DNA of 64,000 nt from Filomicrobium insigne (GTDB taxonomy: Bacteria; Pseudomonadota; Alphaproteobacteria; Rhizobiales; Hyphomicrobiaceae). A model generated the notes under the pieces. The model was not told the origin of the DNA, did not search any database, and worked only from the letters and a program-made list of their open reading frames with translations. Where the stretch lies: positions 434,001 through 498,000 of the forward strand of contig NZ_FNJC01000001.1 in NCBI RefSeq assembly GCF_900104305.1, given 5' to 3'. Shown here piece after piece: positions 35,057 to 44,306 of this stretch (position 1 is the first letter of the stretch; every line of letters starts with the position of its first letter). Position numbers and translations under genes: made by a program.

Positions 35057-35105
35057 CAACTAGGGTCATTCCGCTTTTCGTTGAATGACGGAATGACCCT
35101 AGTTG
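35057..35105. repeat. Perfect 17-bp inverted repeat upstream of lysK
   Basis: The arms 35057-35073 and 35089-35105 are perfectly complementary around a 15-base loop that contains a shorter GAATGA copy of part of the arm. It could be an intergenic palindromic repeat, a bidirectional terminator for the TerB-like gene and the lysK side, or a miniature transposable-element remnant. Confidence 0.7.
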
Positions 35106-35117
35106 TTTGTTTTTATC

Positions 35118-35160
35118 GTGCTTCTCATCGGAAAACCGGTTTCCACTTTTCCGGAAGCAC
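35118..35160. repeat. Intergenic palindromic repeat of a Rhizobiales-type family
   Basis: GTGCTTC (35118-35124) pairs with GAAGCAC (35154-35160). Inside, CGGAAAA (35129-35135) pairs with TTTTCCG (35147-35153) around an AAACCGGTTT core. The core wording (CCGGAAAAGTGGAAACCGG on the other strand) is one I recall as a widespread interspersed repeat in Bradyrhizobium and relatives. It lies 12 bp after another inverted repeat. The 34942-35295 gap holds these two elements and no gene. Confidence 0.65.
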
Positions 35161-35295
35161 TCTAGGTTGCCGCTGACTTCGTGTTCTTTCCGGTTCCGGC
35201 GAACGTTTCGGTGGCTTAATACCCTACGTATCAGACGTCTTGCGCGACAGCCCAGCGCGCCTCTTCACCCGGACCAAAACCTACCAGAGCGAACT

Positions 35296-36912
35296 ATGAG
35301 CATCGACATTGACCCGGATCTGCTGGCAGCCGCCAGTACCGCTAAGGCGTGGCCATTTGAAGAAGCGCGCCGCCTGATCAAACGGCTTGAGCGGAATAAG
35401 GACGGGCAAGAAAAAACGGTCATCTTCGAGACCGGCTATGGTCCCTCGGGCCTGCCGCACATCGGCACGTTCGGTGAGGTTGCACGCACGTCCATGGTGC
35501 GGCATGCTTTCAACGTGCTGACAGAGGGGCGCCGCAAGACCCGCCTGATTTGCTTTTCGGACGACATGGACGGTTTGCGGAAGGTCCCCAGCAACGTGCC
35601 GAACCAGGAGATGCTGAAAGAGTATCTGGATAAGCCGTTGTCGCGTGTGCCCGATCCATTTTCGAGTGAGCATCCAAGCTTTGCCGCGCACAATAACGCG
35701 CGGCTCAGAGCCTTTCTCGACAGCTTCGGCTTTGACTACGAATTCTACTCTGCGACCGAATGCTACACGAGCGGCATGATGGATGCGACACTGCTGCGCA
35801 TGCTCGCCGCCTATGACGACGTGATGAACATCATCCTGCCAACACTCGGGGCAGAACGTCGGGCAACGTACTCACCATTTCTGCCTGTGTGTCCTCGTAC
35901 CGGAAAAGTCCTGCAGGTGCCGATGATCGCGCGCAACGTCGAAGCGGGCACAGTCACATACGTCGATCCCGAGACTGGGGAGAATGTTGAAACCAAGGTC
36001 ACCGGCGGCGCGGTCAAGTGTCAGTGGAAGGCAGATTGGGCGATGCGATGGGTCGCGCTTGGCGTCGACTACGAAATGGCAGGGAAGGACCTCATCGACT
36101 CGGTCACGTTATCGTCCAAGATCGCACGCGCACTCGGTGGCACGCCGCCAGAGGGCTTCAACTACGAGCTGTTCCTGGACGAGAAGGGAGAGAAGATCTC
36201 CAAGTCCAAGGGGAATGGCCTGACGATTGATGAATGGCTTACTTACGCATCGCCAGCGAGTCTGGCGTTGTTCATGTTCCAGAAGCCGAAGACCGCAAAG
36301 CGGCTCTACTTCGATATCATTCCGAAGACAGTGGATGAGTATCTGCAGTTTCTCGCGTCCTACGAAGGACAGGACGCGAAGCAGAAACTTGAAAACCCGG
36401 TCTGGCACCTGCACGACGGGCATCCGCCAGCAGCAGAACTGCCGATCAGCTTCGCGCTGTTGCTCAATCTTGTGTCCGCTTCCAATGCCGAGGATAAACA
36501 GGTGCTCTGGGGATTTATCCGGCGGCGCGCGCCCGGGGCGACGGCTGAAAACCATCCTCTACTCGACGAGCTCGCGGACTATGCGCTCACCTACTATCGA
36601 GATTTTGTTGCGCCGACCAAGCAGTTCCGAGCGGCCAACGAGCAGGAACGGCAAGCGCTCAGTGCTCTCGATGCTGCGTTGGCAGCTGCCCCTGCCGATG
36701 CCAGCGGGGCCGATTTGCAAAATCTCGTTTACGAGGCGGGCAAATCAAACGGCTACACGAAGGAAACGCTGCGCGAGTGGTTCAAGGCGATCTATGAAGT
36801 CCTGCTGGGCTCATCACAGGGACCGCGCTTCGGTTCGTTTGTCGAACTCTACGGGATCGACAACACCCGTACTCTGATCGCGAAAGGCCTCAACGGCGAA
36901 CTGATCAAATAA
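35296..36912 (+). CDS. lysS: Class I lysyl-tRNA synthetase
   Basis: 538 residues that charge tRNA-Lys. This is the class I form, shown by the HIGH-type motif [11 protein letters not shown] and the KMSKS-type motif KISKSKGNG; most bacteria use an unrelated class II enzyme, while alphaproteobacteria usually carry class I. Length is normal. The start ATG 35296 ([14 protein letters not shown]) is taken from family alignment; the in-frame extension to 35107 runs through the palindromic repeats and is not coding. Confidence 0.95.
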   Translation: MSIDIDPDLLAAASTAKAWPFEEARRLIKRLERNKDGQEKTVIFETGYGPSGLPHIGTFGEVARTSMVRHAFNVLTEGRRKTRLICFSDDMDGLRKVPSNVPNQEMLKEYLDKPLSRVPDPFSSEHPSFAAHNNARLRAFLDSFGFDYEFYSATECYTSGMMDATLLRMLAAYDDVMNIILPTLGAERRATYSPFLPVCPRTGKVLQVPMIARNVEAGTVTYVDPETGENVETKVTGGAVKCQWKADWAMRWVALGVDYEMAGKDLIDSVTLSSKIARALGGTPPEGFNYELFLDEKGEKISKSKGNGLTIDEWLTYASPASLALFMFQKPKTAKRLYFDIIPKTVDEYLQFLASYEGQDAKQKLENPVWHLHDGHPPAAELPISFALLLNLVSASNAEDKQVLWGFIRRRAPGATAENHPLLDELADYALTYYRDFVAPTKQFRAANEQERQALSALDAALAAAPADASGADLQNLVYEAGKSNGYTKETLREWFKAIYEVLLGSSQGPRFGSFVELYGIDNTRTLIAKGLNGELIK

Positions 36913-36941
36913 GATTTCAGGACAATGCCGTCCCCTTTACC

Positions 36942-38861
36942 TCACGAATTGTCCGAGGACGGTCTTGTGGTATCGGGCCGGTCTGCAGATGTCTGGGGGT
37001 CATGTTCAGCCGTGTCATCGCCCACGGCGGTGTTTTCATCGTATTCGGCATTCGCTTGAGGTAGACGTACACGTGCCGCACGGATGCGTTGGATCGACGG
37101 GCCACGCTCGGGGAGTTCTGGGATCGGTCCGTCAATCCGCCAAATTGTTTTGAACGCCTCCATCAATCGAATATGGCGCGCTTCAAGCGTCGCCCGCGTC
37201 CAATCCTCCAGACTGCGAAACTCTTCAGTCAGATGCAGTGCATGCGCCTCCGCGTCGGGGAAATAGATGTCATGCTTGGCCCTGAAGTCATGCTGGCGCG
37301 CATCGGCATTGCGGCTTTCCTCCATCAGGAGAAGGTTCCCAATGGACCAGGCGCATGCCTGACGATTTTCCGCACCCGGAAAAGCCTGATTCCAGCCACT
37401 CGCACGCGCCAAACGTTCGCCTTTCGGCAAGACATGCTCGACGGTGTACGCAGTGTTTTCGAGCAAGCCAAGATAATGCGAAATCGGCAGACCGCTGAAA
37501 TGCGCATCAAGGCGTATCAGGATGGCCTTCGACGCACCATTGGCTGCATCCTTGAGTCTCAGAGCCGCGCGCCGCAAAAGCGCGGCTTGTTGATGGTCGT
37601 CCAGCGCAAACAGACTTTCGGGATCGCGGACGCTGTCGCTGGCATGCAGTTCTGCGATAATCCGCCGGTAAGACGCGCGTCGCTCACTCTGGATGGGGCG
37701 CAGCACGGAGAGCGCCAGGGCATAACGATCGAGGGCTTTCAGAAATGCGCATAGGGCCGTCTGATCCTCCTTGAAGCGGATCAATGCCAGCATTGCGACG
37801 GGGACCCATTCGTCATCGCAGAAACGCTCCAACACGCGCAGACGGCCCAACAATTCGCCAGCCTCGCGCATTGTATTATGTCCGTCCTCACGACCCCGGG
37901 TCACAACGTAGGCGTCGGCCATCGGCTCAAAGATTGACTGCGCGAAACGCTGCGGACCTCCAGCGCGCGCGACCGCTCGGCGCAACTGCGTGATCATGCG
38001 GTCGTTAGACCATTCCTGCGCGAGCCCTAGGTGTGTAAAGAACGTCTTGCCCTGACGACGACCAGCTTTGCGCGGTTCGCGATAACGCGACATCTGAGCG
38101 ATGATTGGCTGATAGCGGCGGCGTTGCTCAGCATGGAGGGGGCCAATGACTTCCGCGAGGATGACATCCTCTTCGGTAAGCGGAAGGCCGGGTTTGTTGA
38201 TGCTGAGGAATATCCCGTGCGCATAGTCAATATCGTGCGTCCAGAGAGTCAGAACTCTACAGCTTTCAAATAGAAACTCGGCGATGCCTGCACGTCGCTC
38301 AGCCGACATTGGCCGGATGCGCCGAACAAAGAAGCTGCGTATTTCCTCCATATTCGATTGCGCTTCATTGCCTGGCTCGAGGACGGGGCGTCCTCGCGGG
38401 CTGCGCGTTGCGCCCGGTCTTTGAATGGCGCGGCGGAAGAACGCTGCATCAGCCTCACGCGGCGTGACGTGGAACGTATCGGTCTGCAATCGCCCGACAC
38501 CCGGGAGCAATGCAATGCGCCGGTGTAGTTCAGGCTGCTCTTCAAGCGGAGCAAAGTCTCGCAGGACCGCGATCAGGATCGTGAGTGTCAGCAAACGCTG
38601 TTGGCCATCAACGACGAGGCTCGTGCGCACAGACGCTTCCGGATCATCCGAGCCGACAAACAGCATGGTGCCAAGGAATAGCGGCAGCGCGGGTTGTACC
38701 TCCGCAGCATTTTCCGCAGCGGCGATGATGTCGTCGAGAAGCCGATCCGCTTGTTCCTCGCGCCAGGAATAATCGCGCTGGAAGGCGGGAATCTGAAAAG
38801 CAGAATGACCGCTCAGCAATCGGCCAATGGCCGTATCTTCTGACTTAAGCGTGTAGCTCAT
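36942..38861 (-). CDS. DUF262-DUF1524 protein A (GmrSD-like)
   Basis: About 639 residues. The N-terminal DUF262 (GmrS/ParB-like NTPase) domain has IPAFQRDYSW at 24-33 and VDGQQRLLTL with Asp85-Arg89. A helical middle follows. The C-terminal DUF1524 HNH-like nuclease part has VEHVLP with His476 and SIGNLLL with Asn509. GmrSD restricts glucosylated-hydroxymethylcytosine phage DNA using the same two domains. The tail after about 580 is acidic and disordered. It begins 77 bp after the second DUF262 gene on the same strand, so both are probably one operon. Start is uncertain: ATG 38900 is also in frame. Confidence 0.9.
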   Translation of the reverse strand: MSYTLKSEDTAIGRLLSGHSAFQIPAFQRDYSWREEQADRLLDDIIAAAENAAEVQPALPLFLGTMLFVGSDDPEASVRTSLVVDGQQRLLTLTILIAVLRDFAPLEEQPELHRRIALLPGVGRLQTDTFHVTPREADAAFFRRAIQRPGATRSPRGRPVLEPGNEAQSNMEEIRSFFVRRIRPMSAERRAGIAEFLFESCRVLTLWTHDIDYAHGIFLSINKPGLPLTEEDVILAEVIGPLHAEQRRRYQPIIAQMSRYREPRKAGRRQGKTFFTHLGLAQEWSNDRMITQLRRAVARAGGPQRFAQSIFEPMADAYVVTRGREDGHNTMREAGELLGRLRVLERFCDDEWVPVAMLALIRFKEDQTALCAFLKALDRYALALSVLRPIQSERRASYRRIIAELHASDSVRDPESLFALDDHQQAALLRRAALRLKDAANGASKAILIRLDAHFSGLPISHYLGLLENTAYTVEHVLPKGERLARASGWNQAFPGAENRQACAWSIGNLLLMEESRNADARQHDFRAKHDIYFPDAEAHALHLTEEFRSLEDWTRATLEARHIRLMEAFKTIWRIDGPIPELPERGPSIQRIRAARVRLPQANAEYDENTAVGDDTAEHDPQTSADRPDTTRPSSDNS

Positions 38862-38938
38862 GCTTGGAGAATCGCAGTTCGCAGCCCCGCCATTCTGCAT
38901 GGGTGCGGCGATGCATGCGATGTGTCAAGCATAACAGG

Positions 38939-40672
38939 TCAAAATGGGAGTTCCCAAGCTGTGAACAGTGTCGCTATCAGGCGCTCTGTGCGCGCATCAA
39001 TCTCGGCAATCCGCCATTGCGCTTGCTCAGCCGCCTGGCGGGACAACGCGACGCGAGAGTTTGCCAGAACCGTCCGCTTCACGTCCCAATCCGACGAGCC
39101 CGCCTGCTGATTTTCATCGAATGTCAGCAGAGTGAGGTTTCCAAGCCTGTTCGTGTAAGCCTTCACGAATGCCCGCGAGCGAAAATCCTGATGCCACAGC
39201 CGATCCGGTGGCGGACTGAGTGGCAGGATGTGCTCTATCGTCAGCGTCTCATCGTTAGACAGCTCAACAATGTCGTCACCTAGTTCGACGCTGAGACGAC
39301 GCAGCACGACGGGAGAAAATTTCTTAGCGCGGAAGCTCACGCTACGCAGAGCCTTGAGCGCCGGGTTCCGTAACCTCCCTTCAATATCCAATTCGCGCAT
39401 CGCGGTCACATCGGCGACGGTATCTATCTGCCTGAGGAGGCGGATTATTCGATTTTCCTGCCGATCAGGATCGACGCCTGCCAGACGCATAACCCAGACG
39501 AGACGCTCAAGACGCCGGAAGAATAGTTCTGCCGCCGGATCATCAACGCCCCGTGTCGACATCCAATGTAACGCCGCCGGCACCCACACCTGATCATTGA
39601 CCCACGACATCTTCGTAATCGCGGCAACGATTTTTGGCGCCAGGGCCTGCGCGGCCGCATTCGGCAGCCTTATCGCAGCAAGGCTACGTGCGTGCGGCAG
39701 GAACACATCTTCCATAAACGCCGCGCCTGCACGATTCAGCGCAAAGTTCCGGCAGATGTCGGTCTCCAGGGGCGCACTTGAGCGTTTGCGCATATGGAGC
39801 GTACGAACGTGACCCAGGAGCGCGTGTGTGTCAGCCGATCCAAGAATATGTTCGCATTCATCCCAAAGAACGCTGGAGCGCGTCCGCTGATCGGCCGGCA
39901 TGACGCCAAGCAACGATGCTTTAGCGTATGCGGTTTCATTAAATGCGAGACGCGTCTCTTCCTCGACGCGGAGCATTTCCCAGGCTTGTTCTTCGCCATC
40001 GGTCGTGGAGACAACGACATAGCACTTGCTGGCTAGAAATCTTGCCAAGTCCCGCCGCTCAGCATCCGACACATCGCCTGAAGTCAATTCCGACCTCAGA
40101 TGGTCTCGGTTTTCGACAACGTTCTGTTCGGTTTCGGAGAGGCTCATGCGGTCTTCTTCGGGCTCAACGGAGGTTGAGCCAGGACATTGGACATGAGCTT
40201 CCAGAAACTCAGACAACGCAGCCTGCGGCGCAAGCCGGTACGCCGGACGCGTCATATCCGCATCAGATATCGGATCGGCGATCAGAGCCTGCAGCCATTC
40301 TTGCTCGTTAGCATCGGCTTCAAGATCGCGGAGTACTGCAAACAAGATCGTCAGAGACAAGAGCCGTTGCTGACCGTCAACCAACGCGGTGTCGGTGCCC
40401 GTTCCGCTGGTCGCCAACATCACTTTGCCGAGCATGTAGTGGCTAGCCCCTCCACGCATTGCAGCGACGACGTTGGCTAGCAGACGGCTGATATGCTGCG
40501 TCTGCCATGCATAAGCGCGCTGAAACCAAGGCAGGCGAAATGTGTAGCGGCCCGACAGCAACTCGCTTACGGCCAGCAGCTCAACGCGCACGGGAGGGTC
40601 GCTCGATGCGGATCGTGGATGGGGGAACGGGTCGCTTAAAGCATCCGCCGGACCACTCGGCGTCGAACTCAT
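38939..40672 (-). CDS. DUF262-DUF1524 protein B (GmrSD-like)
   Basis: About 577 residues. After a Pro/Ser-rich leader come DUF262 motifs LPWFQRAYAW (47-56) and VDGQQRLLSL (Asp99-Arg103). The C-terminus has the DUF1524 nuclease pattern IEHILP with His481 and NRLGNLTLL with Asn508. It is clearly related to protein A in layout but diverged outside these motifs. ATG 40672 has AAGGA seven bases upstream. A pair of full-length DUF262-DUF1524 proteins suggests a two-component anti-phage system in the manner of GmrSD or TgvAB, not duplicate single enzymes. Confidence 0.9.
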   Translation of the reverse strand: MSSTPSGPADALSDPFPHPRSASSDPPVRVELLAVSELLSGRYTFRLPWFQRAYAWQTQHISRLLANVVAAMRGGASHYMLGKVMLATSGTGTDTALVDGQQRLLSLTILFAVLRDLEADANEQEWLQALIADPISDADMTRPAYRLAPQAALSEFLEAHVQCPGSTSVEPEEDRMSLSETEQNVVENRDHLRSELTSGDVSDAERRDLARFLASKCYVVVSTTDGEEQAWEMLRVEEETRLAFNETAYAKASLLGVMPADQRTRSSVLWDECEHILGSADTHALLGHVRTLHMRKRSSAPLETDICRNFALNRAGAAFMEDVFLPHARSLAAIRLPNAAAQALAPKIVAAITKMSWVNDQVWVPAALHWMSTRGVDDPAAELFFRRLERLVWVMRLAGVDPDRQENRIIRLLRQIDTVADVTAMRELDIEGRLRNPALKALRSVSFRAKKFSPVVLRRLSVELGDDIVELSNDETLTIEHILPLSPPPDRLWHQDFRSRAFVKAYTNRLGNLTLLTFDENQQAGSSDWDVKRTVLANSRVALSRQAAEQAQWRIAEIDARTERLIATLFTAWELPF

Positions 40673-41058
40673 CAATTTTTCCTTTTACCGTCACGCCATA
40701 CAAGTAACGCGGGCCGACAGCACCCTAAAAGGGGCACGCGACAAAACACCAAATCACAATGTCAAGGTAGACAATTCCCTAACGGCGTAGCGACGCAGGT
40801 GGAGTATTCTGCCATATCAACATCGAACGAAAGCCTCCTGGCGATTAGGTCGTCCCCGTCCGAGGCAATTTCTCCGTAAGCCGGATCCCTTAGATCGGCG
40901 AGGTTCACGGACCGTTCCGTAATGTAGCATAGTGCCCCCTTTGATGGCCCCCAAATCTTTTGTCCTGACGTCCGCGATGTGCGAGTTTGAATATCCACGA
41001 AGGATTGCGGATTGGACACATCGGAATTGTGACGCCGGCGAGAACAAGAGGCAGAGAC
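40673..41058. other. Intergenic region between the DUF262 pair and the DUF952 gene
   Basis: 386 bp carrying the outward promoters of two divergent units. I see no RNA gene, clear terminator or repeat. An open frame on the minus strand here overlaps the DUF952 gene and has no family resemblance. Confidence 0.4.
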
Positions 41059-41430
41059 ATGCAGTCGCACGATCATCAGCAGACCGACCCGGTTTACAAG
41101 ATTGTCCGAGAGGATGACTGGGCAGCGGCATGCCGCGCCGGTGTCTATCTGGGATCCGCGGACGATAAGCGCGATGGGTTCATTCATCTTTCCGCAGCCC
41201 ACCAATTGTCGGGTACAGCCCGCAAGCACTTTAAGGATCAGCGTAATTTGATACTTGTGCGTTTCCAGGCCAGCGATCTCGGCACGAGATTGCGATGGGA
41301 AACGTCACGGGGCGGAGAATTGTTCCCGCATTTTTACGGCTCTCTGCCGACGGTTCTTGCGCGGGAGCAGAATGCATTGCCGCTCGATGCCGACGGCATC
41401 CCTGTTTTGCCGGAGGTCGTTGTATCATGA
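41059..41430 (+). CDS. DUF952 family protein
   Basis: 123 residues that match the DUF952 family: VYKIVREDDWAAACRAGVYLGSADDKRDGFIHLSAAHQL, then LILVRFQASDLG and LFPHFYGSL. DUF952 proteins are small cytosolic proteins often next to pyrD in alphaproteobacteria; their activity is not known, although a link to ADP-ribosyl-type folds has been proposed. The stop overlaps the pyrD start by ATGA, so the two are translationally coupled. Confidence 0.87.
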   Translation: MQSHDHQQTDPVYKIVREDDWAAACRAGVYLGSADDKRDGFIHLSAAHQLSGTARKHFKDQRNLILVRFQASDLGTRLRWETSRGGELFPHFYGSLPTVLAREQNALPLDADGIPVLPEVVVS

Positions 41431-42518
41431 TGGAAACTCTGTTCGGTGCCGGCCAGTCGCTTTTGCTGGCACTACCGCCTGAGGTCGCTCATGAAACGAC
41501 GCTTCGGGCGTTGGAGATGGGGTGCTACCCCCGTCATGTCGCCCATGTGCATCCAAAACTGGAACAAACAGTTTGGGGAATGAAATTTCCCAACCCGTTG
41601 GGGATCGCCGCCGGATTCGACAAGGATGCCCGCGTCGTTGACGCCGTGTTGGCTATGGGCTGCGGTTTTGCGGAGGTGGGCACGGTAACTCCAAAACCAC
41701 AGTCAGGAAATCCGACACCGCGATTGTTCAGGCTGCCGAGAGAAGGTGCCGTTATCAATCGCCTGGGTTTCAACAATGGCGGTCACGACGCGGCATTGAA
41801 GCGTCTGCAGCAACGGCGGGATGGCGGCATCGTTGGCGTAAACATCGGTGCCAACAAGGACACGAAGGACCGCGCCGAAGATTACGTCGCAGGAATTGAA
41901 AAATTCTATGATGTGGCGAACTATTTCACGGTCAACATCTCGTCCCCCAACACGCCGGGCTTACGCGAATTGCAGGCCCCGGCGGCTCTCGACGACCTTG
42001 TCGGGCGCGTCATGGACATGCGGGCCAAGCTCATCGCTCAAGGAAAGCCGCGACGACCGGTGATTGTAAAAATCGCGCCAGACATCGCAGAAGAAGATAT
42101 CGCCGGAATTTGCGATCAGCTTGTCCGACACCATGTGGATGGCATCGCCGTCTCCAACACCACGCTCGCAAGACCTGGCATTTCCGGTGCGATCGCGCGC
42201 CAGGGCGGGGGGCTTTCGGGGCGACCTCTTTTCGACCGGTCGACGGCTATGCTCGGGCGTGTCTACGTTGCGACTGAAGGCAAAATTCCGCTTATAGGAA
42301 TCGGCGGAATCGACAGCGGAGAACGGGCTCTCACCAAGATACGTGCCGGCGCCACGCTCATTCAGCTCTACACCGGATTGATATTCAACGGCCCAGGACT
42401 GATCAAAAGCATCACGCAGCGGTTGGCGCGGGCGTGCGAGGCAGCGCAGGTCAGTTCGATCCAAGGGCTTGTTGGAATAGAGGCGGAAACGTGGGCTAAC
42501 CGACCACTCGACGCTTAG
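41427..42518 (+). CDS. pyrD: Dihydroorotate dehydrogenase (quinone), class 2
   Basis: 363 residues of a membrane-associated FMN enzyme that oxidises dihydroorotate in pyrimidine synthesis and passes electrons to quinone. The N-terminal helix region (LLLALPPEVAHETTLRALE) docks to the membrane. FMN and substrate motifs include NPLGIAAGFDKDARV, NRLGFNN, NIGANKDT, SSPNTPGLR and VKIAPD. ATG 41427 overlaps the DUF952 stop. The stop overlaps that of the convergent MATE gene by four bases. Confidence 0.97.
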   Translation: MMETLFGAGQSLLLALPPEVAHETTLRALEMGCYPRHVAHVHPKLEQTVWGMKFPNPLGIAAGFDKDARVVDAVLAMGCGFAEVGTVTPKPQSGNPTPRLFRLPREGAVINRLGFNNGGHDAALKRLQQRRDGGIVGVNIGANKDTKDRAEDYVAGIEKFYDVANYFTVNISSPNTPGLRELQAPAALDDLVGRVMDMRAKLIAQGKPRRPVIVKIAPDIAEEDIAGICDQLVRHHVDGIAVSNTTLARPGISGAIARQGGGLSGRPLFDRSTAMLGRVYVATEGKIPLIGIGGIDSGERALTKIRAGATLIQLYTGLIFNGPGLIKSITQRLARACEAAQVSSIQGLVGIEAETWANRPLDA

Positions 42519-43888
42519 CTTGGGATCGCTTGACGCGCCGCACGTTCGACGGGAAACGCATCGTCGACGAGGGACCGGTAACGCGCTGCTAGCGTAATCG
42601 CGCGCGTGACGTTCAAAATGATAAGCGCCAGCCATAGCCCGTCGTTGCCGAAGGCTGGATGCAATATCGCCCAAGCCGCCATGAACACGACGAGGCTGAT
42701 TAAAGCCATGTTGCGCATATCGACAGAACGCGTGGCTCCGATAAAGATGCCGTCAAGCTGAAAACAGACGACACCGACGACCGGAACGAGCGCTGCCCAG
42801 TGCAGGTAAACCCGCGCCGCCGCACGTACGTCGGGACTGATCGTCAAGAGATCAATGAGCGTTCCGCCCAAAAGCATCAGAGCCGTGCCAAGAGCCAGAC
42901 TGATCAGTCCCGCCCATAGGCTCGACAGCCTGACAGCAGCGTCGAACTGAGAGCGATTGCGCGCTCCGATCGCACGACCGACCAACGATTCCGCGGCAAA
43001 AGCGAAGCCATCCAGAAAGTAGGCCATAAAGCTCACGAACTGCATGAGTACGGCGTTCGCGGCGAGGACTACGTCACCAGACGCTGCGGACTGAAAGACA
43101 AACCAGGTGAACGCCGTCAGCAAGCAAAGCGTGCGGATCATGATGTCGGTGTTGACCGCAATCGCACGACGCAAGTGTTCTGGAGCCAACACAGCGGTGA
43201 AATCCGGAAATCCGCCAATACGTGCCAATACCCGCGTCGCGATGACCAATCCGACGACAGCCGCTGCGATTTCGGCGATGACCGTGCCCAGCGCAACGCC
43301 AGCTACATTCCAGCCAAGCCCGAGTACGAACCACGCGTCGAGGATGGCGTTGAGCCCGTTCAAGAGCACCTGAAGCAACAAAGCGATACGGGCGCGACCA
43401 AGGCCGATAAACCAACCAAGTAGCGCATAGTTTGCCAGGGCAGCCGGCGCGCTCCAGATGCGGATGGCGAAATAATTGTGGGCTTCGCCCTCTACGGCCT
43501 TGGACCCCTCCACCATCAGGAACGCGAACCAGGAAAGCGGCGCCTGAAGCAGGATCAGCGCGCTGCCCGCGACCGCAGCGATTAGCAGCGCGCGGCCTAA
43601 GGCTGCGCCTACCTCGACGGAATCGCCAGCACCATCAGCCTGAGCCGTCAGCCCCGTCGTGCCCATCCGCAGGAAACCGAACGCCCAGTACAGAAAAGTA
43701 AATATCGTTGAACTGAGTGCGACAGCACCGATGTAATGGGGCGCAGGAAGCTGACCGACGACGGCCGTATCGACGAGACCTATGAGCGGGGTCGAGACGT
43801 TGGACGCGATAATCGGCAGCGCAATCGCTAATACGCTGGTATGCGTTACGTTGATCGACGCTTGCGCCGCCTTAGGGGTTGCGGTCAT
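42515..43888 (-). CDS. MATE-family efflux transporter (DinF-like)
   Basis: About 457 residues with twelve membrane helices in two six-helix halves, starting IALPIIASNVSTPLIGLVDTAVVGQL, which is the typical MATE entry motif of the DinF branch. These proteins export cationic drugs or metabolites using a sodium or proton gradient. ATG 43888 overlaps the end of the DUF6460 gene by 17 bp, which suggests cotranscription. An in-frame longer start would lie deeper in that gene and is unlikely. Confidence 0.93.
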   Translation of the reverse strand: MTATPKAAQASINVTHTSVLAIALPIIASNVSTPLIGLVDTAVVGQLPAPHYIGAVALSSTIFTFLYWAFGFLRMGTTGLTAQADGAGDSVEVGAALGRALLIAAVAGSALILLQAPLSWFAFLMVEGSKAVEGEAHNYFAIRIWSAPAALANYALLGWFIGLGRARIALLLQVLLNGLNAILDAWFVLGLGWNVAGVALGTVIAEIAAAVVGLVIATRVLARIGGFPDFTAVLAPEHLRRAIAVNTDIMIRTLCLLTAFTWFVFQSAASGDVVLAANAVLMQFVSFMAYFLDGFAFAAESLVGRAIGARNRSQFDAAVRLSSLWAGLISLALGTALMLLGGTLIDLLTISPDVRAAARVYLHWAALVPVVGVVCFQLDGIFIGATRSVDMRNMALISLVVFMAAWAILHPAFGNDGLWLALIILNVTRAITLAARYRSLVDDAFPVERAARQAIPS

Positions 43889-44159
43889 CTGACGAGCGCG
43901 TACCCAGGAGGCCGAACACACGCGCAATCAGCCAGATCGGCACAACGACAAGCGCACCGAGGAGCAAGTAGCCCAGGATCCAGTCGATGGCGCCGAACCC
44001 GAGGTCATAAATGTGGCGGATCAATGCGTCGAGGCGCGCGAGAAAGTTCTGTGGGGTAATGCCCATGGCCGATAGGACAATGCCTACCACGATCGACAGT
44101 ACAACGAGCCGGATGATGACACTGATCGGGTTGCCCCCGAAAAGCGTATTACGGTCCAT
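43872..44159 (-). CDS. DUF6460 domain membrane protein
   Basis: 95 residues with two or three hydrophobic segments (PISVIIRLVVLSIVVGIVLSAMG and AIDWILGYLLLGALVVVPIWLIARVFGL). This is the pattern of the small DUF6460 proteins found widely in Hyphomicrobiales, of unknown function. It is the first gene before the MATE exporter and overlaps it. A divergent helicase gene starts 147 bp away. Confidence 0.78.
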   Translation of the reverse strand: MDRNTLFGGNPISVIIRLVVLSIVVGIVLSAMGITPQNFLARLDALIRHIYDLGFGAIDWILGYLLLGALVVVPIWLIARVFGLLGTRSSDDRNP

Positions 44160-44306
44160 GATCTTGGTCTCACTTCTCGATAAAACGGGTGCCTTATCAG
44201 ACGAACAGGCTCAACGCAGCATCGGCTTCAGCTACCGGGCCGCCTCTAGCATACTTGTCCTGGTTAAGCGACTGCTTGGTTCTGGTCCACCGCCTTATAG
44301 TGATCA

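Noticed and set aside
35107-35295. N-terminal extension of the lysyl-tRNA synthetase
   Set aside because: It translates the palindromic repeat and adds 63 residues not expected for the family; ATG 35296 gives the normal enzyme start.
40762-41229. Minus-strand open frame between the DUF262 pair and pyrD
   Set aside because: Overlaps the DUF952 gene and has no recognisable domain or ribosome site.
43872-43888. Overlap of DUF6460 and MATE genes as a possible frameshift or fusion
   Set aside because: Both genes have complete family-length products with their own start and stop; a 17-bp overlap is normal for coupled genes.
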